This document shows, piece after piece, positions 1 to 5,073 of a stretch of DNA of 5,197 bases. The translations under genes were made by a program, and so were the position numbers. The notes beneath the pieces are model-generated. The model was given only the letters and a program-made list of their open reading frames with translations. It ran no database searches and was not told where the DNA came from. The DNA comes from JAWXUT01 sp044426075 (GTDB taxonomy: Bacteria > Bacillota > Clostridia > Christensenellales > DTU072), in the NCBI GenBank assembly GCA_044426075.1, contig JAWXUT010000114.1, positions 1 to 5,197 on the forward strand, in the 5' to 3' direction. Numbering within the stretch: the stretch's first letter is position 1; each line of letters starts with the position of its first letter.

Positions 1-2
1 TC

Positions 3-40
3 AAGCCGCCCTCGGAAAAAGAGGCTTGTTTTTTTCTTTT
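3..40 (+). terminator. Probable rho-independent terminator of an upstream gene
   Basis: AAGCC (3-7) and CTC (11-13) pair with GAG-GCTT (21-27) around a GGAAAAA loop, with GCC (8-10) bulged out. A T-rich tract (29-40) follows on the + strand. This would end rightward transcription entering from outside the window. The bulge weakens the stem, so it could instead be a processing or attenuator hairpin. Confidence 0.5.
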
Positions 41-43
41 GCC

Positions 44-75
44 TACTTCTCTTTTTGAAACCAAAAAGAAAAGTA
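44..75. repeat. Near-perfect 14-bp inverted repeat (stem-loop)
   Basis: TACTTCTCTTTTTG (44-57) is the reverse complement of 62-75 with one mismatch, around a 4-nt AAAC loop. It sits just behind the 3-40 terminator. Its pyrimidine arm followed by its purine arm resembles stem-loops often seen between genes in low-GC bacteria. It has no T-run after it, so it is not a classical terminator on the + strand. It may stabilise an RNA 3' end or back up the first terminator. Confidence 0.55.
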
Positions 76-117
76 CGGTATATTTTATCCATTTTCTCGC
101 AAAAACATCAAAAATAG

Positions 118-146
118 TTGACATTTGACACGATATATGTTAAAAT
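118..146 (+). promoter_or_regulatory. Strong sigma-A-type promoter for the candidate small RNA
   Basis: A perfect -35 box TTGACA (118-123) and the -10 box TAAAAT (141-146) are separated by 17 nt. A TGT just upstream of the -10 makes it an extended -10. Transcription would start near 152-154. The next plausible protein start is about 580 nt away, beyond a terminator, so the promoter most likely serves the ~100-nt RNA directly downstream. Confidence 0.75.
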
Positions 147-152
147 AGTAGA

Positions 153-252
153 GGTGAAGAGTCGGCCGCAAAACATCTCCCCTTGCGGGTGGTTCAGCTC
201 CATTGCGGGGTTGTTGGTGCGTTGTATTGCGCGAAGTTGGGGCTCTTTTTTT
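153..252 (+). ncRNA. Candidate structured small RNA with intrinsic terminator
   Basis: This segment of about 100 nt begins where the TTGACA/TAAAAT promoter would start transcription and ends in a run of seven T (246-252). AAGAGTC (157-163) pairs with GGCTCTT (241-247, one G-U), so the 5' and 3' ends close on each other and that stem directly precedes the U-tract. Inside, CCGCAA (166-171) can pair with TTGCGG at either 183-188 or 203-208, which are two mutually exclusive folds. CTCC-TTGCGGG is present twice (177-189, 198-210). A GCG/CGC hairpin lies at about 220-233. The segment is more GC-rich than its surroundings. I do not recognise the family: the SRP RNA GGAA loop and AGCAG motifs are absent, and it looks too short for 6S RNA. 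It could be a trans-acting sRNA or an orphan metabolite-sensing RNA. Confidence 0.6.
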
Positions 253-270
253 ATTTTGTATTTAAAATTA

Positions 271-322
271 TAGTCTGCCGACGGCATAAGGTCCGGGCGT
301 CAGAGGACTAACCCGTTGGGTT
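271..322. repeat. Dispersed palindromic intergenic repeat, copy 1
   Basis: TAGTCTGCCGAC (271-282) pairs imperfectly with GTCAGAGGACTA (299-310), followed by a second small hairpin AACCC-GTT-GGGTT (310-322). The 17-mer CGGGCGTCAGAGGACTA (294-310) occurs exactly, inverted, at 5123-5139 on the other side of the lipoprotein gene. This looks like a dispersed intergenic element of the REP or MITE-remnant kind. No transposase or clear target-site duplication is visible. Confidence 0.6.
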
Positions 323-355
323 GAATGAATAATTAATATTGAATAATGAATAATT
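321..355. repeat. AT-rich imperfect direct repeat
   Basis: TTGAATGAATAATT (321-334) is followed by ATTGAATAATGAATAATT (338-355), nearly the same unit with an inserted TAA. There is no coding potential. Such ATGAATAAT-type tracts occur in intergenic DNA of AT-rich clostridia. No function can be read from the sequence. Confidence 0.45.
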
Positions 356-374
356 GTGGATTTTTAATTTATAG

Positions 375-395
375 TTTGTTCAATCGTGGAACAAA
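375..395. repeat. Perfect 7-bp hairpin
   Basis: TTTGTTC (375-381) and GAACAAA (389-395) form a perfect stem with a 7-nt loop (AATCGTG). There is no T-run on either strand, so it is not an obvious terminator. It could be a small operator-like palindrome or part of the intergenic repeat cluster. Confidence 0.35.
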
Positions 396-417
396 TGACA
401 AAACACAATGCATATAG

Positions 418-442
418 ATTGTAGGGTGCGGCAGTCCCCTGC
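418..442. repeat. Dispersed intergenic repeat, copy 2
   Basis: ATTGTAGGGTGCGGCAGTCC (418-437) followed by CCTGC matches the downstream element at 5111-5133 (ATTGTAGGATGGTAGTCC then TCTG) with a 2-nt indel and a few substitutions. ATTGTAGGGTG (418-428) is also inverted exactly at 5102-5112. It includes a small hairpin, GCAG-TCCC-CTGC (431-442). It is a member of the same repeat family as 294-310 and 5102-5139. Confidence 0.55.
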
Positions 443-489
443 AATTATATGATTTATCCGTGGCTCAAACAACGGCATTTTATATAATT

Positions 490-592
490 TTATCCTCAAT
501 TCGCGTAAGCGACTTTCATTTGCTTGCAAATTTCATTCCGATAGGAATTTCACTGACACGAAGTGGCAATTTCATTCATTTTTACGCGGATA
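490..592. repeat. Mini-hairpin array with TTTCA(T/C) spacers inside a long inverted repeat
   Basis: Four short hairpins stand in a row: TCGC-GTAA-GCGA (501-512), ATTTGC-TT-GCAAAT with partial overlap (518-531), ATTCC-GATA-GGAAT (535-548) and TGaCAC-GAA-GTGgCA (554-568). Between and after them run TTTCAT or TTTCAC spacers. CGCGTAA (502-508) recurs inverted as TTACGCG (582-588), and TATCC (about 491-495) pairs with GGATA (588-592). The whole block can therefore fold into a cruciform or multi-branched RNA. I know similar hairpin chains from intergenic DNA of gut clostridia. Their role is unknown to me. Confidence 0.65.
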
Positions 593-648
593 TATTTGCG
601 ATATAATAATTATACATAGTTTTAAATTTTGCTTTACACTGTATTTAC

Positions 649-677
649 TTGATTTATGTATAGCGTTATGGTAAAAT
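649..677 (+). promoter_or_regulatory. Candidate promoter P1 of the lipoprotein gene
   Basis: TTGATT (649-654), a 17-nt spacer and TAAAAT (672-677), with TGG immediately before the -10 (extended -10). The -10 is identical to that of the small-RNA promoter. Transcription from about 684 would leave a leader of roughly 48 nt. No riboswitch-like structure is visible in that leader. Confidence 0.5.
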
Positions 678-704
678 TGCAATATGGCAAGTTTGTGCTA
701 TAAA
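677..704 (+). promoter_or_regulatory. Candidate promoter P2 of the lipoprotein gene
   Basis: TTGCAA (677-682), a 16-nt spacer and TATAAA (699-704), with TGC before the -10. It overlaps P1 and would start about 20 nt before the GTG codon, just upstream of the RBS. P1 and P2 are alternatives or a tandem pair; sequence alone cannot decide. Confidence 0.4.
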
Positions 705-717
705 TTTTGGATTATAT

Positions 718-726
718 AAAGGAGAG
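718..726 (+). promoter_or_regulatory. Ribosome binding site that fixes the GTG start
   Basis: AAAGGAGAG with GGAG at 721-724 lies 7 nt before the GTG at 732, an ideal spacing. This supports the GTG as the true start. No comparable site precedes the GTG at 1238. Confidence 0.8.
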
Positions 727-731
727 AGATT

Positions 732-1250
732 GTGAAAAAATATAAAATCATATTATTTCTTTTAGTTTTGGTTATGGCGATAACGCTAGTTTCGGCTTGC
801 GGTACTGACGCATCCTCATCATACACTGTGCATTTTATGTCAGATGGTGTAGAATATGCAAGCATAACTGTTAGCGCGGGAGAAGCAGCTGTTTTGCCCG
901 ACAATCCAACTAAAGACGGATACACATTTGGGGGTTGGTATTTAGATAGCAATTTTGAATCGATATTTGACGCTACTAATGTTTCTGCCAATATAGTTGT
1001 TTATGCGCTTTGGACAGAAACTGTTGACGAAGATATTGAAGACGAAGTTGCAGATTATATAATTACATTTGATAGCAATGGCGGCAGCGCGGTTGATGCT
1101 ATTACAATAGGTGAAGGCAGCACAATAACTTTGCCTACTAATCCAACCAAAACCGACTATGTTTTTGACGGAGCGATTTTTCTACCGCTTTTACAGCAAC
1201 TAGCCTTACATCAAACATCACAGTTTATGCAAAATGGGTGGCATTTGTAG
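732..1250 (+). CDS. N-terminal fragment of a frameshifted InlB B-repeat/BspA-LRR surface lipoprotein
   Basis: As it stands this reads as a 172-residue lipoprotein. Residues 1-23 are a lipoprotein signal peptide: positively charged MKKYK, a hydrophobic core at 6-20, and lipobox LVSA with the acylated Cys at 23. Residues 31-94 are a complete InlB B-type (Flg_new/Listeria-Bacteroides) repeat with the hallmark GYTFGGWYLD and a closing VYALW. An acidic linker (about 98-107) follows, then a second repeat from 109 that breaks off after VFDG (147). Residues 148-172 look like nothing related, because the frame is wrong. In the -1 frame the repeat resumes as FSTAFTAT and ends in VYAKW just before 1238. 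The GTG start is backed by a strong RBS. This is the 5' part of the gene that continues to 4972, not a separate gene. If expressed as is, it would be a short membrane-anchored stub. Confidence 0.85.
   Translation: MKKYKIILFLLVLVMAITLVSACGTDASSSYTVHFMSDGVEYASITVSAGEAAVLPDNPTKDGYTFGGWYLDSNFESIFDATNVSANIVVYALWTETVDEDIEDEVADYIITFDSNGGSAVDAITIGEGSTITLPTNPTKTDYVFDGAIFLPLLQQLALHQTSQFMQNGWHL
822..1237 (+). repeat. B-repeats 1 and 2 (InlB B-type/Flg_new)
   Basis: Repeat 1 spans 822-1013 and is intact. Repeat 2 spans 1056-1237 and contains the frameshift. Both follow the family pattern: a YxVxFxSxG-type strand, LPxNPTK, a GYxFxGWYxD turn, then xIxVYAxW. The family forms small beta-grasp-like folds used as spacers or ligand-binding modules on bacterial surface proteins. 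Confidence 0.8.
1172..1178 (+). other. Frameshift junction: about 13 nt missing from B-repeat 2
   Basis: The frame through GAC GGA (1167-1172) must move by -1 to read GAT TTT TCT (1175-1183). The sister repeat at 2214-2235 reads GGC TGG TAT ACA GAT AGC GAT, while here GGA is followed directly by GC GAT. The homologous gap is TGG TAT NNN GAT A, 13 nt. That removes W-Y-x-D and gives exactly the observed frame change. Restoring it makes 732-4972 one frame of 1,417 codons plus stop. Confidence 0.85.
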
Positions 1251-4200
1251 ATTTATCTTCACAAGACCAATACGACAACATTGTTTGGGCAGAAAATGCA
1301 GTTGCAGAATATAGTTTGACTTATTATGTTGAAGAAAATGAAAATGCTTTCTTGCAATATCTTTTTACAAAATCTTATGGTTATGAAGGAACATCAGAAG
1401 AGCTAGACGATATGAAAGAAACTTTTTATGAAGCCGATTTCGTTAGCTATAATGAAGTTACAGAAAGTTCCGATTATTACGATTATGGGCTCAGTTACTT
1501 CTATGGCTTGACGGTGGATGCAGTTGTAAGCAACGCACCAGCAAATGCAGCCGAACAAATAAGTGGCTTATCAAACGCTTCAAACAATGATACTTCAAAT
1601 CAAGTACCTTTGGTTTTTGAGTTTGCAGATGGCACAACTGATTCCACTATATCCGAGTTTCTTGCATTAATGGAAGACGCTGGCTATACATATATTCAAT
1701 ATGGTTCAATTTATCACCTTGACCACCTTTACGCATATTTGCTACTTGGCAACTATGTTGAAATTGGCGATGTATACATAACCCTTGACGGCAAAACTGT
1801 TATATTGGGTAATGACGTTGCAGAAATTACTATTCCAAGTGGTGTAGTAAATATTGGTTCTACTGCGTTTACATACTGCGATACATTAACAAGTGTAGTT
1901 ATCCCCGCAAGTGTCACAAGTATTGCATCAATGGCATTTTGTGATTGCGATTATTTGACAATTTATTGTGAGGCACTAAGTGCACCAAGCGGTTGGGCTA
2001 GCGATTGGAATGACGATTGCACCGTAGTTTGGGATTACTTAAATGCAGATTTGGATACCGATAACGACGATTACGATGATAAAGATGAAGAGATTTGGCA
2101 CACCATATCTTTTGATAGCAATGACGGAAGCACGCTTGATTCACTTGATGTGCAAGAAGGTGAAGCCGTTGTATTGCCTACTAACCCAACAAAAGATGGG
2201 TACACATTTAGTGGCTGGTATACAGATAGCGATTTAACAGTTGCTTTTACTGCCACAACAATAGATAGCGATATGATTCTTTATGCAAAGTGGGTTGAGG
2301 GCGACTTCAGCGAACTTGACGAATGGTATCGTTACGAACTTAGTGAAAATGAAGACGGCACTATTACTTGCACCATTACTGCTGTAATTGAGTGGTCTAC
2401 AGAATATTATATTCCCGACTGCGTAACTGCTATTGCGTCTTATGCTTTTGAAGGATTATATGGTGTAAGCATATTTATCGGTAAAAATGTTACTTATGTA
2501 GGCGAATATGCGTTTGTATATTGTAATTACTCTGGTGTTTACTATTATGGCGATGAACAAGACACAGCTAGTTGGGCTTCTAATTGGAACTATATAAATG
2601 AATGGGAAGATGAAACAATAACTACATATTATGGTGGCAATTGGAATTATTATACCCTAACATTTATGAACGAAGATGAAACTTTAGCTGAATACACCGT
2701 TGTTGAGGGCGCATATTTTGGCAACTATTATTTATGGTACGAGATAAGCGGTTACATATTTAATGGTTGGTATTATGATGCTGAATTCACCTCATATTGC
2801 GATTATGATACAATAATTAATGATAACACTGCATTATATGGCTATTGGCAAGAAAATCCATATTCATATCTTGACGGCTGGTATTCATATGATATATATG
2901 ACGACGGCATCGCAATAAACTATGCCTATTCTTACAACCATATGACTAGTGAACAACTCGATTGCGACTACATTGAAGTGCCCGAAGACACTATAGCAAT
3001 TTGGGGTTGTGCATTTGAAGAAGTCTGCAACGAGTATTCGGGTATAAGTATTGTACTCCCTTCAAGCATCCAATATATTGATAGCTATGTATTTTGGTGT
3101 GAAGCAAATATCTTCTGCGATTTTGACAGCGACACAGCCGAAAACTTTGCAAACTACTGGTGTGTAGATTATTGCACAGTTTACTATTCGGGTGAATGGG
3201 AATATATAGACGGAATGCCAACCGCAACTGTAGTTAAAGACCCTGTTAGTGAAGAAGACTACAATGATGATGATGACTACAATGATGATGACTATTATGA
3301 CGACACTGTTTATAATTATTCACTAGAGGAATTGTATTTTGCAAATGTTGGCGCTATTCAAGAATATATTCTAAATAACGTTGGCGAAAATTATGAAGTT
3401 AGCTATTATACATTAGACTCTATTGAAGAAACTTTTGGTTCTGCTTATCGTTTAGAGCTTGAAGAACTATATAACGGCTTAATGGTTGGTGCAATATTGC
3501 TTGACGATGAGATTATTGCAATAGAAATCAACGACATAGAATATTATCCAGAACTTGAAGAGATGCTTGTTGATGAAGGCTTTAACGGGTACGATAACAT
3601 ATTTATAAAAGAAGACTACTTGTCATATGAAACTTTGAGTTATATGCCAGAAGACGATTATTATGAAGATGATGACGACTACGACAATGATGATGACTAC
3701 AATGATGATGAATATGTTGAAATTTATGAAAACGGATTAATTTATGCTATTAAAAATGGCAGTGCATCTGTAGTTGGAATGTATGAAGATATTGCAAATG
3801 TTGAAATTCCTACATTTATATACTATAATGATGAAGAATATGCGGTTACAACTATTGGCAATAATGCTTTTTGCGACAACAATACAATAACAACCATAGA
3901 TCTTAGCGGAAATATTACTTATATCGGTGAATGGGCTTTTACAAACTGCAATTCATTGACATTTGTAGTAATTCCAGCAAATGTTACCTATGTAGGATCC
4001 TATGCGTTCTATACAGATTATGCCCTTACAATATGCGTTGAGGGAGGCGAGGAGCAAGCTTCTAATTGGGATGAAAATTGGTACAATAGGGATACAGATA
4101 ACACAACTATTTGCTATGGCGACTACGAGCTTGTAGAAATAATATATTTTATCGATGCAGATAATGTGTATTCAAAAGAAGCTTTAGTTGGAGTAGCTTT

Positions 4201-4972
4201 AGCTGAACCAACAGCTCCAACACTAGACGGCTACGGCTTTTTCGGTTGGTACACTGACGAATACTTCACAGAAGCCTATGACTTCAACACAGAGGTTACT
4301 GGTAGCTTCACATTATATGCCAAGTTTGTTGAGGGTGACTATAGCGACAATGGGACTTGTTACACCTTGACATTTATGAACGGCGATGAAACGGTTGATG
4401 AATACTATTTGATTGAGGGTACTTATTTGTTAGACTACAAATGGGCACTTGAAAATTATGACAATTATTATTTTATGGGTTGGTATACAGATGCTGAATG
4501 CACCTATGCATATGACTTCTGCACAAATATCAACAGCGATATTATCGTATATGCTTATTGGGTAGAAACCACCTCTTATGCATTCTTTGACGGATGGTTT
4601 GATTATAGTTGGTCTGGTGACGGCTATAACTTGGACAACTCTTGGAATTACGATCTCGACAGAGATAGATATCTTACAGATTTAGATTATATTGAAGTGC
4701 CGGATAACACAATAACAATTGGTCCTCTCTCCTTTAGCCAGGTATGTGCCGAGGAAGAAGGCATTATCTTTGTACTTCCTTCCACACTTACCTTCGTTGG
4801 CACAGGATCATTTAGCAATGGCGCAATTATATACTGCAATTTTGATAGCGACCTTGCCACATCTGCAGAAAACCCTGATATGCATTGGGATTCGGATTGG
4901 TATGATGACACTTGCACTGTTTACTATATAGGTGAATGGGAATATGTAGACGGCGTGCCCACAGCTTATTAG
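1238..4972 (+). CDS. Main body of the frameshifted surface lipoprotein: B-repeats, five BspA-type LRR blocks, acidic linkers
   Basis: This is an open frame of 1,244 codons whose nominal GTG (1238) is an internal Val codon without an RBS. The true start is 732. Positions count from that codon. About 20-170 is an unrecognised domain. 173-265 is LRR block A (BspA-type, for example VVIPASVTSIASMAF). 271-285 is an acidic linker. 288-352 is a B-repeat. About 372-467 is LRR B. 471-537 is a B-repeat. 545-666 is LRR C. 672-689 is an acidic linker. About 693-803 is a second copy of the unrecognised domain. 805-825 is an acidic linker. 830-960 is LRR D. 966-1030 and 1042-1108 are B-repeats. 1117-1244 is LRR E. 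Each LRR block ends in a Trp-rich cap. There is no LPXTG or other C-terminal anchor, so attachment relies on the N-terminal lipid. I count only 13 Lys and 5 Arg. BspA/InlB-like proteins act in adhesion and host contact; that role here is inferred. The frame is otherwise intact, so the frameshift is recent or an assembly error. Confidence 0.85.
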   Translation: MAFVDLSSQDQYDNIVWAENAVAEYSLTYYVEENENAFLQYLFTKSYGYEGTSEELDDMKETFYEADFVSYNEVTESSDYYDYGLSYFYGLTVDAVVSNAPANAAEQISGLSNASNNDTSNQVPLVFEFADGTTDSTISEFLALMEDAGYTYIQYGSIYHLDHLYAYLLLGNYVEIGDVYITLDGKTVILGNDVAEITIPSGVVNIGSTAFTYCDTLTSVVIPASVTSIASMAFCDCDYLTIYCEALSAPSGWASDWNDDCTVVWDYLNADLDTDNDDYDDKDEEIWHTISFDSNDGSTLDSLDVQEGEAVVLPTNPTKDGYTFSGWYTDSDLTVAFTATTIDSDMILYAKWVEGDFSELDEWYRYELSENEDGTITCTITAVIEWSTEYYIPDCVTAIASYAFEGLYGVSIFIGKNVTYVGEYAFVYCNYSGVYYYGDEQDTASWASNWNYINEWEDETITTYYGGNWNYYTLTFMNEDETLAEYTVVEGAYFGNYYLWYEISGYIFNGWYYDAEFTSYCDYDTIINDNTALYGYWQENPYSYLDGWYSYDIYDDGIAINYAYSYNHMTSEQLDCDYIEVPEDTIAIWGCAFEEVCNEYSGISIVLPSSIQYIDSYVFWCEANIFCDFDSDTAENFANYWCVDYCTVYYSGEWEYIDGMPTATVVKDPVSEEDYNDDDDYNDDDYYDDTVYNYSLEELYFANVGAIQEYILNNVGENYEVSYYTLDSIEETFGSAYRLELEELYNGLMVGAILLDDEIIAIEINDIEYYPELEEMLVDEGFNGYDNIFIKEDYLSYETLSYMPEDDYYEDDDDYDNDDDYNDDEYVEIYENGLIYAIKNGSASVVGMYEDIANVEIPTFIYYNDEEYAVTTIGNNAFCDNNTITTIDLSGNITYIGEWAFTNCNSLTFVVIPANVTYVGSYAFYTDYALTICVEGGEEQASNWDENWYNRDTDNTTICYGDYELVEIIYFIDADNVYSKEALVGVALAEPTAPTLDGYGFFGWYTDEYFTEAYDFNTEVTGSFTLYAKFVEGDYSDNGTCYTLTFMNGDETVDEYYLIEGTYLLDYKWALENYDNYYFMGWYTDAECTYAYDFCTNINSDIIVYAYWVETTSYAFFDGWFDYSWSGDGYNLDNSWNYDLDRDRYLTDLDYIEVPDNTITIGPLSFSQVCAEEEGIIFVLPSTLTFVGTGSFSNGAIIYCNFDSDLATSAENPDMHWDSDWYDDTCTVYYIGEWEYVDGVPTAY
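2048..2092 (+). other. Acidic linker 1, calcium-loop-like
   Basis: It encodes DLDTDNDDYDDKDEE between LRR A and B-repeat 3. The DxDxDND spacing of Asp residues resembles EF-hand or thrombospondin-type-3 calcium loops, though the usual Gly is replaced. It could bind Ca2+ or simply act as a charged spacer. Confidence 0.45.
2099..2293 (+). repeat. B-repeat 3
   Basis: This is a canonical copy with LPTNPTKDGYTFSGWYTD and closing ILYAKW. It is the best template for rebuilding the damaged repeat 2, because it shares LPTNPTK and FTAT with it. Confidence 0.8.
2648..2848 (+). repeat. B-repeat 4 (divergent, paired with repeat 6)
   Basis: It starts YTLTFMNEDET, keeps FNGWYYDAEFT and ends ALYGYW. It lacks the PTNPTK segment and instead matches repeat 6 (4361-4561), which starts YTLTFMNGDET and has MGWYTDAECT. 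The two are a duplicated pair. Confidence 0.7.
3251..3304 (+). repeat. Acidic linker 2, GAT/GAC-rich microrepeat
   Basis: It encodes EEDYNDDDDYNDDDYYDD. At DNA level a GACTACAATGATGAT unit is repeated in tandem. It lies between LRR C and the second copy of the unrecognised domain. Such repeats can expand or contract by slippage in steps of 3, keeping the frame. Confidence 0.6.
3650..3712 (+). repeat. Acidic linker 3, GAT/GAC-rich microrepeat
   Basis: It encodes an Asp/Glu/Tyr run including DDDYNDDE. It shares an exact stretch of more than 20 nt around GACTACAATGATGATGA with linker 2, so the two linkers bracketing domain U2 derive from the same sequence. Confidence 0.6.
4133..4561 (+). repeat. 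B-repeats 5 and 6 in tandem
   Basis: Repeat 5 (4133-4327) has APTLDGYGFFGWYTD and LYAKF. Repeat 6 (4361-4561) has YTLTFMNGDET, MGWYTD and VYAYW. A short linker containing VEGDYSD separates them, like VEGDFSE after repeat 3. This is the only place besides the N-terminus where two B-repeats are adjacent. Confidence 0.7.
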
Positions 4973-4997
4973 ATAAAATACTAAAAACACAATAAAT

Positions 4998-5042
4998 AAA
5001 AAAGAGCTGTAAAGATTTGTTTTCTTTACAGCTCATTTTTTT
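4998..5042. terminator. Strong rho-independent terminator of the lipoprotein gene, possibly bidirectional
   Basis: GAGCTGTAAAGA (5004-5015) pairs perfectly with TCTTTACAGCTC (5023-5034) across a 7-nt loop. It is followed by ATTTTTTT on the + strand and preceded by a run of A, which would be a U-tract on the - strand. It begins about 30 nt after the TAG stop (4970-4972). The gene is therefore monocistronic at its 3' end. Confidence 0.9.
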
Positions 5043-5073
5043 GCTAAAATTAATCTTAAAGGGTTAATTATAT

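Larger units (their letters stand above)
1343..3235 (+). repeat. Duplicated half 1: domain U1, LRR A, B-repeat 3, LRR B, B-repeat 4, LRR C
   Basis: This block appears to be the partner of 3314-4972. The clearest match is its end: repeat 4 plus LRR C share YTLTFMN, DYIEVP-(E/D)-(D/N)-T, (V)LPS, CDFDSD/CNFDSD, CTVYY and GEWEY(I/V)DG(M/V)PTA with repeat 6 plus LRR E. Half 1 has an extra LRR block (B) between its B-repeats. Confidence 0.6.
3314..4972 (+). repeat. Duplicated half 2: domain U2, LRR D, B-repeats 5-6, LRR E
   Basis: The module order repeats that of half 1 except for the missing middle LRR block. LRR D seems mosaic: its first part resembles LRR A (VVIPA-(S/N)-VT) and its cap resembles LRR B (YVG-x-YAF, then ASNW and a (T)YG ending). 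The final GEWEYVDGVPTAY is the protein's C-terminus, whereas the equivalent point in half 1 runs on into the acidic linker. Confidence 0.6.

Noticed and set aside
153..252. SRP (4.5S) RNA, 6S RNA or tRNA identity for the small RNA
   Set aside because: The GGAA tetraloop and AGCAG asymmetric loop of SRP RNA are absent, the length is too short for 6S RNA, and no cloverleaf or T-loop GTTCRANYC can be drawn.
155..273. A 39-codon frame from GTG at 155, covering the candidate small RNA
   Set aside because: The GAGG before the GTG directly abuts it, leaving no spacing, and it lies about 2 nt from the predicted transcription start. The frame runs through the terminator T-run. The paired segments better explain the sequence as RNA.
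490..592. CRISPR array
   Set aside because: The constant part is only about 6 nt (TTTCAT/TTTCAC) and the variable parts are self-complementary hairpins of 12-15 nt, unlike the 25-40 nt repeats and unique spacers of CRISPR.
1173..1183. Programmed -1 frameshifting at the T run
   Set aside because: Only five T are present, in the wrong phase for an X XXY YYZ heptamer. Slippage would still leave the repeat without its W-Y-x-D core, so a deletion explains the data better.
1238..1240. GTG at 1238 as a genuine start of a second gene
   Set aside because: There is no RBS upstream, and the codon is the Val following YAKW of B-repeat 2. The repeat continues unbroken upstream in the same frame to about 1175.
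4687..5036. Antisense open frames over the end of the lipoprotein gene
   Set aside because: They mirror the codon structure of the sense gene, lack ribosome binding sites, and some cross the terminator. They encode nothing recognisable.
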